Assembly: GCF_032854445.1 (NCBI RefSeq)
Contig: NC_088300.1
Span: forward strand, 3,842,001-3,906,000
Direction of reading: 5' to 3'
Origin: Liolophura sinensis
Lineage: Eukaryota; Mollusca; Polyplacophora; Chitonida; Chitonidae
DNA length: 64,000 nt
Under the pieces are notes generated by a model, which saw only the letters and a list, made by a program, of their open reading frames with translations, made no database searches and was not told where the DNA came from. A program made the position numbers and the translations under genes. Within the stretch, counting starts at the first letter, position 1. Every line of letters starts with the position of its first letter. Positions 45,455-56,600 of the stretch are shown piece after piece.

Positions 45455-48400
45455 CTGTAAACAAATCACATATCTGTACACTGAAGTATTTCGTTTTGCG
45501 ACATGACTTACAGGAAAAGATATGCAAAATTGAAATATGGCTACAGTGTTTTGTGAAAGACTGTCATTTCCAGCACTACTTTTATCTTGGGTTTCTACAT
45601 GACATCTTCACTCTTCCACGGGGCTCAGTAACGGTCCCAATTAATGTTACATATTCCACTCATTTAATGAGAATAAACTAAAGCTGCCACTGTCTCACTG
45701 TCTAATAAGACAGGTTAATGGAACAGATCTGTCCAAGAATTTCCACACTTGTTCCTAATGCTATTTCCTGGCAGAATCCAGGATGTGCGGCAGAAGAATG
45801 TATGTCGAGAGGAAACTGAGCATTGACTCTTCTTAGTGCACACAGCAATAAGGATGTACTGATACGTGTTGTTAACAACTTATCAGCCTGAAATACACTA
45901 ATTTAGTTATTTAATAGGCATTTCCGGTTTCTGCAATAGTGACATTTATTTGTTCGCTCAATAGCAGTTGATATATATTTGCTGTATTCATTCCCTAAAC
46001 CACTGCCCTCAAAAACAACACCTGAAACAGTGATGCGCAAGGAATCAAATCTCTCTGCTTTGAAGTGACCACACACTTGACTGTTGGCCTCTTTTAACCA
46101 ATCACTTGTACAAAAGTCTGTGGGCATAACTCAAGGCCTGGTAATCTGTTTGCGATCAGTTTTCAATGCACGTTGCTCTTATATTGCAGTTATTGTGAAT
46201 AGTAACGACAGATAGTGTAGGCTAAATCCACTGCTGTGCAGCTTATGTTTAGATTTCATGTCACCTTGAAAAATGATCTATTCATGATGCTAACACTAAA
46301 GCTGTCAGTGCATACCTAGTAGTGGCTGCCCAATGCCTACTACTGCCCCCATGAGGAAGAGAAGAATGGCCAAAGCCTTAGGTAACAGCTCCAGTCCAAA
46401 CAGGTCCACTGTCATCACAGGTAACAAAGGAAGGAAAGCCCCACTTGTAGCTCCGTATATTCCACAGTTAATACCCAGCCACCAATACTGGGTTGCAAAA
46501 GGCAGGAGGATACAGTTGAGGCCGCTCACCATCATGACGGCAGTCAGGATTTTGTACCTCTTCACCAGTTTAAGATCAGCAAACCAGCCACATCCAACGC
46601 GCCCCACCAGGTCAAGGAGTCCATTGATTGAGACCAGGAAGGCTGCTTGGTACCGAGTGTACTTTCTGGCCATAGCATGTGAGGGTATAAAAAATATAAC
46701 ATTGAAAAAAACCCATAAAATTCAACAGAATTGCAAGGGTGAAATACAAAAATGGCAGGTTTTTTAAGAGTGAGATGTCAAATAAGGTCTTCAGCACATT
46801 GGAGCATTTTGCACACTTAAGACTGCAGGACTGCTTGACTGTGGTGTGGACGGTCCCTTCCTGGTGGTCATCTACATGTGACAGGGATACCATAGAGGCA
46901 GAGACTATGTCCTCCATGCTAGCATACATGGACAGTGAGCCCTGACTCTCACCCATCCCAGGCACCCTCAGTCTCTCTAAGTGCTTGTTGACAAACTCCG
47001 GCTGATGACCAGTGTCCTTTGTACTCGCGTCCATCTCCAAGCCACAGTCGGATTTGGCTAAAAGTTTCAGTTCTGTATCACCGGTAGCATCCCCCGTTTC
47101 TGCCCTATCCACATTGCTCCTCTTCTTCCTGTAGTTATAGAAGGACACAGGTCTGTACAAGCAGCCACTGACCACCATGTGCAGGTATATCCCTCCTACG
47201 ATGAGTAAGGTACCTGACAGGAAGTATGTACTCAGGAGGTGATGTAGTATAGGGGGCATGACAAACTGACCGATACTGCCTCCAGCTACTGCCAGCCCAG
47301 TGGCCAGAGCTCTACGCTTCTCAAAGTACCTGCTCACCATCACCAAACCGTTGCCATGCATTAGCCCATTCCCAACACCTGTGGACAAAGGAGTAAACAA
47401 AACTACAGAAAGTCAGACAAATTAAAAATATGCAAGCTCGGTATAAATTTGTTTCAGGCAGATGTCAATTAATTTATTTAATTATTTAGTTGGGGTTTTA
47501 AGGCCTACTTAGCCAGGGAAAAACGGTGACCTTCTACAGGTTGCTGACAGACGTTCCCATGTAGACGCGGAGAGGAAGCCAGCATAAGCTGGACTCACAG
47601 CAACCACATGGGTCAGATGCTCCCGAGTCATTAAAAAAATTTTATGTTAATAAAATAAATCTTGTAACCAGAGTACAAGGGCTGTGAAATGGGTCCATTG
47701 CTAATCTTCTATTTTTACTATTCTTGTAACTAATGACCAAATGTCTTCTGGTACAATTCATTGGTCTTCCCCACCCACAAGGGGCCTACCACTTATTCTG
47801 TCTATAATGCAGGACCTCACCTCATTATGACATGACTTTAAAGAAATGCATTGCACCATAACGTCAAATTATGATAAAACGATCATCAATCGATCGATCA
47901 ATTAACCAATACATGGTAATCACCAGTAAAATAATCAATACTTTTATAGCATCAAGCTGTAAAGATTTCCATCTGGACTATCAGGACCCAGAAATGTTTC
48001 AAATGATTCTTCACTAATGACAGATAAGATAAGGGCTTTACCCTTTGCAGTGGGGGGATTTGAACTTTCCCTGCAGAAGACATTTGCAATCTCAGAGTGC
48101 CTTCTAGTTATGACGGGGTTACTCTAAGAAGGAAATACTACCAATTTCTGTTGCGTAATGTTTTCCAGGCCACTGAAAACGCTTTTCTAAGAAGATGGGA
48201 CTACACTAAGGATACAGATGAAGACACATGTTCATAGACATTTGTATCACATGCTTTCCTGGATGTTCTCCTTACCAAGGCATATACCAATAGTACAGAT
48301 CAGGAATGTGATGTTGATCAGAAGACTGCTAAGGGCAATACCAATACTTCCAATCAACCCAGCTGTGATCACCACAGCACGTGCTGAAAACTTCTCTCCC

Positions 48401-51400
48401 AACAAGACACCAACAGAGGCTAGCAGAGAAAAGATCAGAAATACATAACTCTCAAGCTCTTGTTCAAACAGCTCCAGGTACAATCTTTGACAGGCCATAT
48501 CCATAAACTCCTACATCTCTGCTTTCACTGGTTACCCAATGTAATTGATATTTTCTGCTCCACTGTCACAGTACAGACGTATCTTATTTGGCAAAACTTT
48601 ACAAATCCATTTTTTCACCTCAACTGGTATATGATTGACTATATGAAAAAAAAGTTAAAGAAGGTTTCTAAAGGTTTGCAAAATTTTGTAAAGTTTCTTA
48701 CAGGTAAATTACTTTAATACATGCAACCATTGCCTAATGGTTGAGAGACCAAAACACTCTGGGTTCTCAACAACTGAGCTAATTCAAAGTTAAACCGTGC
48801 AAACTTATGTTACCATATGATAACTACATGTAGCTTGTAAACAGTAAATCAGATAATTCATGCATTTGGCAGTTAAATTACTTGTTTAAAGCAACCAACT
48901 GGATACTTACAGGCAAGTGTGTAGCCGACTGACTCTAGAGTGATGATTAAAATACCCACAGAAGTGGGGATCTCAAAATATTCACTGATTTCCTCCAGCA
49001 GAATTCCAAACGTTCTCAGCACCCCTCCCATCAGAAATATGCTCAAAGAACAACCTAAAAAGGGAGTTTAAATAATAAATGAAATGTCAAAGACCTGAAA
49101 ACATTGTAAAACTGAACTGCAAACAAACCACTACAATACAATGTTTTGATATGTTTACATGCCATGTCTTTTGTTCATATCTGTATTCCAGGCCTCGAGG
49201 TCACAAAGTGATCTTATGCTTAAAGGACAGGAAAGCACATGATTAAATCATATTTCAATTGAAAGCAGGATACTCAATGCTATCAGATTCTGCAGCCTAA
49301 GCTGTGATGTAGCCCTTGCCCCTTCACTCCATGAAATGACATATGATGTAACACAGAACTACTGCACAAGACATCATTTGGAGATCGTTCACAACGATTT
49401 AGTTACGTGTAGATGAAGGGCCATTTCATAAAGTGTTGTGGGGCAGGTCTGCCTCATTTAGGAACCACAAATGTAAAATCAGGTGATTTACAAGCCATGA
49501 AATATTCAAGGACGGTATCACAAATTATCTCACACAGTAGCATACCGTCTCAGCCCAAACTGCATTTATCTCCCCTTATACATTTTTTGTTGTTCATGTT
49601 AGGTTCTAGTCAGCAGTTTCTAAATAACAAATATCAGAGTCAATGCAAAATTCATCAGGGGTGCTAAAGTTTCCGGGAGTGAGAGGACCGCATCGCACCC
49701 AGACTTGCTTAAAATTAATTACATGTCATGATATAATGTTTTTTTTCTCTGAAGAATTTAAATTTTGTTCCTTCGTCTTCCTCGGACACAAAGGATGGTT
49801 TTTTTTTTGTTTTCTTTCATAAAATACTGTAAAACTTTTGAAATGCCGTGTACAAGCCGAGGTGCTTTCTCTGACATCCACGATAACTAGCTCAGCACTG
49901 TTTTAACCGTAGAAGCCACCGCTACAAAATTGAAGCATGAAATCCAATAACAGTCGAATGCCTACTTCAGCCTCAGTGGCGCTTAGATTGTTTCCATTTG
50001 TTTCAGCATTAAGCATGAATCTAGTTATACAACAATCCTTTTGTAATTTTGTAAACATTTACAAATGTGCGGTCAAAATCAATAGCACAACCCCTTAGGA
50101 GGCTACGAACTAAACCAGGAATACCCCGACCGTTCATCTGCAGCTGTTTAAACAGGGTCGCTGGAGTTCCTTGTAACTGAAATAGTAGGCCTACTGTATC
50201 AACAGTTCAAAAAAGAAGTATTCTTCCAGTTTGTCCAATTTAAGAGAAAACTGTATTTATCACATGGGCCTTCATTGCTGAAGTCCACAACTTTCATCTG
50301 CTACTGCTTAGAATACCTTTGACATTAGAGAGCTAGAGACTTGCTGAAGCTGTGTCAAGACAAAGTTTCACTCAACTTTTATTATTTGAAAAAAATCTGA
50401 AAAATATTTAAAGCTGGTTTAAGATACTTTGAATGGTAGTCTTTCAGTGGATATAAACATTAGTCAGGTGCTGTCTCCACTTTGTTCCTTTCCGTCATTT
50501 TAGCTGAAATTCGATTCAAACTAACTTATCTAAAATTTTGTTCTCAAGCAATATTTTGACCTTGTTATGTAAGAAATAACAATTTTAAAGTGGTTTGGAA
50601 TTTTGACTTTAGTCTAAGTTTGCTTTGTGATCCTGGGGCCTGGTCCAAACCCTCTTTGAACTGCTCTTTGTAAGATATCGCATGTTCTATCTAAAGACAC
50701 ATGAACAAAACATGTTTACCTTGTACCTATATTGCCAAAGTCAAAGTGTATTCCTAGGTAAAAATCTGTCTAAATCAATAAATGTCAAAAATGGAGTCCT
50801 CAGGGCTTTGTGCCAGGACTACTGTTGTTCATATGATGTTAACACCTGTAACTTTGAACTGTTTGCTAATGATTTCACAATTTATTATTCTGCAAGAAAT
50901 CTTCGAGACGTTGAACCAAGTTAAAAAATGATAATAAACCAATGCATAAATGTCTCTATCTTAACGGGGGAACCCAGAAATTAACAATGCTGTTATTGTG
51001 TACAGGCCTCTTAAAACAACTTTTACCCAGTATGTATGAAAAAATCGCTTACGGTAAAAGACATCCTAGAACAAAAATTACCCATATCAAACAAAACCCA
51101 CCTTACCATCACCTTCCTATATTCCTAACTGTTCGAAAGTCTCTAAAAGCCTCTTCTGTCATTTTCTGGACAAACAATAACCTCATCATCTATTTCAAAG
51201 ACAAGCCAAAAGATATATTTCACACAGGAAGCAGAGGTTGTATTTTAAATATATTTTGAATGTTTTTACTTTTCTCAACCACTTTTTCTTTCTAAATATA
51301 TACAAGATATATTTATAGATGAGCAATTCTTTATACATTGTTTCTATTACTAAAGTACTATTTACATGTACATGCAGGTTCTCATTATGTGACAAGTTGA

Positions 51401-53120
51401 AGTAGGGATACAAGATAGTCACAACAGGACAGCTCTCTTTGTTATGCTGATGACACTTACATGTCCACGAGTCTAGTCTCTATCCCAACGAGAAATGTTC
51501 ATGGTCTTGAATGCTATTAGGCCTTATCCACTCCGAAACCCACTCAGCATCTCTATATATACCGGGTTCAAACTGCCCATCTAGCCTGTATTTCCGGAGA
51601 GTGCATGTATGTACATGTAACAGTAACTCACCTAACACACACATCTAGGATTTCATAGTACCAGTAACTCACCTAACACAACCATCCAGCATTTCCTCTT
51701 GAAACCAGTAATTCACCTAAGACAGCCATCAGTATTTCCTCTTGGAACCAGTAACTCGCCCAACACAACCATCCAGCATTGCCTCTCAGTACCAGTAACT
51801 CACTGAACACAACCATCCAGCATTTCCTCTCAGTACAAGTAACTCACCTAAACACCATCATCCAGCATTTCCTCTTGGTACCAGTAACTCACCGAACACA
51901 ATCATCTAGTATTTCCTCTTAGTACCAGTAACTCACTGAACACAACCATCCAGTATTTTCTCTCCATACCAGTAACTCACCTAACACAACCATCCAGTAT
52001 TTCCTCTCAGTACCAGTAACTCACTGAACACAACCATCCAGTGCTTCCTCTTGGTACCATTAACTCACCTACATGAAACATAGCCATCCAGTATTTCTTC
52101 TTGGTACCAGTAATTCACCCAATACAACCACTTATGATTTCCTCATGGTACCAGTAACTCACCTAACACAACCACCCAGGATTTAGCCATCCAGTATTTT
52201 GTCTTGGCACCAGTATCTCACCTAACATAAACATCCAGTATTTCCTCTTGGTGTCAGTTCACCTAACACAACCATCCAGTATTTCCTCTTGGTACCAGTA
52301 ATTCACCTAACACAACCATCCAGTACCTCTTCAATGGTACCAGTACCTCATCTAAAAGAACCATTTCCTCTGTGTACCAGTAACTCCTACTACAACTATC
52401 CAGTATTTCCTCATGGTTTCAGTAACTCACCTAACATCGCCATTCAGCAATTCCTTTTAGTACCAGTACCTCACCCATAAATACAACCATCCAGCATTCT
52501 TCACAGTACCAATAACACCTTTTAAACACAGCCATCCAATATTTTTCACAGTACCAGTAACACCTATCAAACACTACAATCCAATATTTTTCACAGTACC
52601 AATAACACCTATTAAACACAGCCATGCAGTATTGTTCACAGTACCAGTAACACCTAGATTAAACACAACCATCCAGTATTTTTCCACAGTACCAGTAACA
52701 CCTATTAAACACAGTCATCCAGCATTTGTCACAGTACCAGTAATACCTATTAAACACATCCATCCAGATTATTTCACAGTACCAGTAACACCTTTTTAAA
52801 CACAGCAATCCAGTATTTCCCACAGTAACAGTAACACCTATTAAACACAATCCAGCATTTTTCACAGTACCAATAACACCTATTAAATACAGCCATGCAG
52901 TATTTTTCACAGTACCAGTAACACCTAGATTAAACACAACCATCCAGTATTTTCCACAGTACCAGTAACACCTATTAAACACGGCCATGCAGTATTTTCA
53001 TAGTACCAGTAATACCTATTAAACCTAGCCATCCAGTATTTTTCACAGCATCAGTAACTCACCTAACACAACCATCCAGCCCCACCCCCTGTCAACAGGG
53101 TGACAGGGTTTCTCTTCCAT
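45253..53120 (-). CDS. Monocarboxylate transporter-like protein (SLC16 family, MFS), 5 coding exons
   Basis: Exons on the - strand: 53063-53120, 48911-49054, 48276-48419, 46316-47378, 45253-45454 (1611 nt, about 536 aa). All introns are phase 1 with GT-AG borders. Family features: the TM1 signature in the form DRGWGWMVVLG, TM2 ending with GVLLGEKFSARAVV, the TM5 signature YFEKRRALATGLAVAGGSIG, a long cytosolic TM6-TM7 loop, the TM8 D…GR pattern (LLDLVGRVGCGWFAD), and GLMADYTGSLDIVFYVSGG before TM12, in total consistent with 12 membrane spans. Known role: proton-linked or facilitative transport of monocarboxylates or related solutes at the plasma membrane; the substrate here is unknown. Two one-base frame breaks (46705-46711 and near 45384-45386) cancel in length; they look like homopolymer errors, but a pseudogene is not excluded. 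Confidence 0.9.
45455..46315 (-). other. Transporter intron 4
   Basis: Between exons 5 and 4 (phase 1). No gene or recognisable repeat seen. Confidence 0.7.
46316..47378 (-). CDS. Transporter coding exon 4 (TM4-TM11), with a one-base frame break
   Basis: The acceptor cctttgtccacag precedes 47378; donor gtatgc follows 46316. It encodes GVGNGLMHGNGLVMVSRYF, the TM5 signature EKRRALATGLAVAGG, TM6, a ~130-residue cytosolic loop rich in charged and Ser residues (SQGSLSMYASMEDIVSAS), TM7 (FLYFTLAILLNFMGFF) and TM8-TM11. At the T7 run (plus-strand A7, 46705-46711) the frame breaks: upstream sequence reads in one frame and downstream sequence (VIFFIPSHAMARKYTRYQ) in another. One T fewer would join them. 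Length is 1063 nt, one base too many for the phases, which agrees. Confidence 0.88.
47470..47634 (-). mobile_element. tRNA-derived SINE (family 1), partial, antisense
   Basis: Contains attatttagttggggtttta, caggttgctgacagacgttc and gcggagaggaagccagcata, shared with the copy at 40789-41060 in the same orientation. The middle (the ttcctcccacc block) is deleted and the tRNA head is incomplete. Confidence 0.7.
47670..47879 (-). mobile_element. Dispersed repeat, - copy
   Basis: Inverted partner of 39754-39960. Shared words on the + strand are aagggctgtgaaatgggtcc, attggtcttccccaccca and catgactttaaag. Confidence 0.75.
48276..48419 (-). CDS. Transporter coding exon 3 (TM2-TM4)
   Basis: The acceptor cttttctctgctag precedes 48419; donor gtaag follows 48276. 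The exon is 144 nt. The peptide is SSVGVLLGEKFSARAVVITA, GLIGSIGIALSSLLINITF, LICTIGICL, then G across the junction. The frame stays open through the acceptor to 48504, but splice phase places the border at 48419. Confidence 0.9.
48911..49054 (-). CDS. Transporter coding exon 2 (TM1-TM2)
   Basis: The acceptor cctttttag precedes 49054; the donor gtaagt follows 48911. The exon is 144 nt and enters with two bases completing a Gly codon. The peptide runs GCSLSIFLMGGVLRTFGILL, then EEISEYFEIPTSVGILIITL and ESVGYTLA, matching the MCT pattern of TM1, an extracellular loop and the start of TM2. It leaves with one base. Confidence 0.92.
50690..51080 (+). pseudogene. Decayed LINE reverse transcriptase fragment
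   Basis: One frame reads VFLGKNLSKSINVKNGV, then a damaged stretch and FELFANDFTIYYSARNLRDV. The order 'SxxxxVxxGV…LFADDTTIYYS' is that of the reverse-transcriptase palm of non-LTR retrotransposons; here the PQG after GV and the catalytic DD are degraded (N-D in place of D-D). No intact element. Confidence 0.55.
51425..51520 (+). pseudogene. Second reverse-transcriptase scrap (YADD box)
   Basis: The + frame reads DSSLCYADDTYMSTSLVSI before stopping. YADDT is the catalytic box of reverse transcriptases. Too short to classify, and possibly chance, but it lies about 350 bp from the other fragment and on the same strand. Confidence 0.35.
51621..53066 (-). repeat. ~44-bp minisatellite carrying copied exon end and 5' splice site, about 30 copies
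   Basis: On the - strand the unit is close to ctggatggttgtgttag|gtgagttactgg plus about 15 bases of aag/agg/aaata sequence. The first 17 bases equal the 3' end of transporter coding exon 1 and the rest its intron start. Units at 51621-52490 mostly keep GTGAGT (ctcac on +). Units at about 52490-53045 carry a variant gtgtta donor (aacacct on +). The exon-adjacent unit again has GTGAGT. No stable coding frame; translations (CYWYCEKYWM) are by-products. Confidence 0.93.
53063..53120 (-). CDS. Transporter coding exon 1 (start codon, TM1 motif)
   Basis: The start ATG is the complement of 53118-53120, in context agcaATGG, with an in-frame TGA 27 bases upstream, so no longer N-terminus is possible in this exon. 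It encodes MEEKPCHPVDRGWGWMVVL plus one base, then donor gtgagt (GT at 53062-53061). The acceptor gtttgacag at 53167 upstream implies a non-coding first exon further right. The exon's last ~17 bases and the donor are repeated in the adjacent minisatellite. Confidence 0.88.
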
Positions 53121-53166
53121 TGCTGTTTCACCTGTTCTCCATTCTCACTCCTGTCAGGAATCCTCT
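53121..53166 (-). other. Transporter 5' UTR part of exon
   Basis: From the acceptor (gtttgacag) to the start codon; contains an in-frame TGA. It implies an upstream non-coding exon, not located. Confidence 0.6.
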
Positions 53167-53394
53167 CTGTCAAACACAACATACATTATTGCTAAAGCCA
53201 GCTACATGTAAATAGGTCCAGGTTATTTACCTGTTTCTTTCTTGATTTATTTTTGTCGAAAATAAATGTAGTACATGTATGGTGAAAATTTATTTGAACA
53301 CACATTTCTAGTCAGATTGTCATCATTAAATATCCCACAGAAATGTTCCACAATGTCTTTAATAGGTAAGTTAGAGTCACTTATGAAACTTCCT

Positions 53395-53632
53395 CGCTTC
53401 GCATTCAGCATGAAGGGGATAGTGCACCAACTGGTTGACCCGTATCAGTATAACGGCTCGGGCGGGGCAACTTGCTTGCCTTCGGTAAGGCGTCTCAGTG
53501 AAACAGCAGTAAAAGAGCGGGGGAAATCCGTCCTGCTACAATGAGGCCCATGCTCTCTAAGGATTCCTTTGTCATCATATGACTGAAAAACTGTTAAGTA
53601 CGACATTAAACCCCAAGCATTCACTGACTCAC
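53395..53632 (+). mobile_element. SINE (family 2)
   Basis: The body includes gcaacttgcttgcctt, cagtgaaacagcagtaaaag, cgtcctgctacaatgaggcc and the tail gtcatatgactgaaaaactg, ttaagtacgacattaaac, cactgactcactag. The tail matches 37130-37213. The head (ccaactggttgaccc) may be tRNA-like, but weakly. Confidence 0.65.
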
Positions 53633-56600
53633 TAGATTCACTTAGTATTAGTATTACAGTAACAAGTTAATAGCATCAAACATGTGACATCTATACCTAC
53701 CAGACAGAATTTACATCTACAGTTATTTACACATGCATGATATATAGGCACTGTATCATACCATGAAAGTACAAGCAGCATCTGCACTTTCTACAGTGAC
53801 AAAATAACACTAAATCCAAAGCTGAATGTACAGGTATTTTCTAACAACTATTATAAATGAGTTTTCTGTTATCAGTGCCAAAAAAAAACATTGAGTTTTT
53901 ATTGAATATTGATAAGGTAACATATGGAATGCCGAAGCAGAAAAGATTTGAAAGAAAAAATACCAGCACATGTATCAGTATCCTGCTCTGCAGGTCACAT
54001 TCTCTGAGAAGGCAAATTAAATTTGCTTAATACTCCTGAACATTTGCCCTTGTATAATTCTGCTAACTGCTATGCTGAACATGCAGTGTTAGGTGTACCG
54101 CCAGTAATGTCAGTTGTCACACTGGCATTCAGAAAATGTCAGCAGTCAACATGATATGTCATGGACAAAATTGTTAACCCAAAGAGAATACTCATGCAGA
54201 TGTCCAAACAATATGTGATCTGGCCAAACACCATTTTCTTGACAGCTTCAACCATTCTGGATACTGTTAACCACAGTGATAAACCATCCCTGGCCAACAG
54301 GATATTCTGTATCTGACATATCAAATCATCACACACAGTGAGTTCTGACCAACATCAGTACAGCTTAATAGACCTCTACCATGACACTTTACTTGAACAA
54401 CTCCCTCACAACATCATTCATGTGTGTAAAACCGAACTTCATAATATAGCGAGATAGTGACAAAGTGGCGCAGTAACATGTAACAGTAACACAGAATATT
54501 AATACTTGTACATTATACATGTGGCTGCTAATGGAATTGTTTGACTCTCTGCCTAGTACTGATTATACTAGGATTTATCAGTAATCTTGACACTAAAATT
54601 TGGTATATAAAGCATTCAGTTCTGATTTCTTTAATCTGAAAATATTTTAGCCCAAATTAGCTTACTAAATGGGTGCCCAAAGCTGTATTTGCCATGCACA
54701 TGAAGAGTCATTTCCCTTAAAAACTATACTTTAATGAACGTCAGAGAGCAAAGTTCACAACTGCTAAAAGGGATCTGTTACTCCTTGGAGATCTGCTTTC
54801 AAAGTTGAACTGCTTTCAAAGCTACACAATACAGGCTTACATGCATAAATCATATATTCAGTTCATCTGCAAATATGCCTACAGGATAGAAATCTCACAT
54901 GATGTAGGGGTTCATTAGACGGCAGTTACCAGCTACCAGCAGCCTGCTACTTCTGCGAACTAAGATTTGGCAGCATGTAGCCTTCTAATCAAAAACACAA
55001 TGAAAACCGTGAAAATGAACTGAACAAAAAGCTATATGATGATTGCCTGCTGATTTAAAGTGCTACTGCCATCCCCAGAGGCTAGGCAGATATATCAAAC
55101 TGACATGAGGAATACCCTGTGGAATATACCTAGAACAACACTTAAAATTTTTTACGATGAATAACACTATTTCACCTCTAAAAGTGAAATGAAGACTCAA
55201 AAACAAAATCCTCAGCAGTTTCTGCAAAGTTTTCCAAATGTGAAGTGATAATATTCCTTAATCCTTATGTGACAATGGATCAGGCAAATATGATATTGAG
55301 TAAGGCAGTTATGCTGGGATGAAATCATGCGTGTTTGAAAGTATAACGTCATTTGTGGCTATACATCAGTATTTTTTTTATTTTAAGAAGCAATCGATCC
55401 TTATCATTTAACCTTGCTTTCAGGATATACGAGCATCAACCCCTGAAATAGCTCTTTACCTTACGTCAATGCGCTTTCTTGGCAATGGGTGGCCATCGTA
55501 GGTAGCTTATACATACATGTATGTATCGGGTTGCTGATATGGCATAAGTACACCGCATTCCACAGCGCTAAAGATTCGCACTCACAGTTATGCAATCTGA
55601 CAGCAGCAGTACATATCCTTAACAGTTGCATAACATCAGTGACAAGGCCCTGAATTTGGAAAGGCAGTCTGTGGACTGTTCGTACCATCTGTCTATCATC
55701 TCACTGGATGGAAACGCACGACAATGCATTCACGGGACGTACATCGACACACAAGATACAGATCGAGCTACCACCGTTGTGTTTAAATTACAAAGCTGAC
55801 AACAAATAAGTGCGACAACTTATGTTAATGATGATGTACAGCTCCGTGATCACAGACTGGTCAGTAAGTTCTTGACCTCCAACACTAAAGAGCTCCCAAA
55901 GAAGCGCGCTGGCCTCACCACTGAATTCCATGAAGACGGCACTTAATTTTATGTTTCACTATTTAACCATAGGGGTTGAAGCTTAATCACCACCAATATG
56001 ATTGACAGATGCTTGTGAGAATACACGTATTTGTTTTTTGTATTATGATAATTATGTAATATCAGTATTTGTTTCTCTGTACTGGCGATTAAAAATATAA
56101 AAATTCAGTAATATTTGGCATACAGCCCAGTCATGGTTTCATCCTGACCATTGGGCCAACAGTCACGTGCAGCGTTGCTCTGGGTTTATTCTTCGCGCTT
56201 TAGTCTGGTAGTTTCATTAGCAATCAAGCAGATAGGGATACCTCGAGGAAGTGAACTGAAATTTATCCCGCTTCAGACAAAATACTCCGCTTTTCACTGG
56301 ACAACAACGGTCACGTGGGGTACAGATATATTCTCGAATCCTGCCAAATATTTACGTATCCTATCACTAACCATCTAACTAATAATATGGCGTAACTTGG
56401 CCACATGTAAGCATATATGCCATATAGGCTGACACTTTTTGTTCTTTTTTCCTTTAGTTTCTTCATGGGGATAGACACCTCTAGTCAATCCAGATGGACT
56501 CAGTGTGCTGTTTTAAAATTCTGACATTCATCCAACACTGAGTCCATCACCACCTCTCAAACAAATTGCCGCACGTCTTCGCACTCCAACTCGATAGGAC

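Larger units (their letters stand above)
47379..48275 (-). other. Transporter intron 3
   Basis: Contains a truncated SINE (47470-47634) and the inverted dispersed repeat (47670-47879). No other coding content. Confidence 0.7.
49055..53062 (-). other. Transporter intron 1
   Basis: A 4-kb intron after the first coding exon. It contains LINE reverse-transcriptase remnants (about 50690-51080 and 51425-51520, + strand) and the donor-bearing minisatellite that abuts coding exon 1. Confidence 0.75.

Noticed and set aside
52431-52988. Open frames rich in CYWYCEKYW on the - strand
   Set aside because: Translations of the transporter exon 1 minisatellite.
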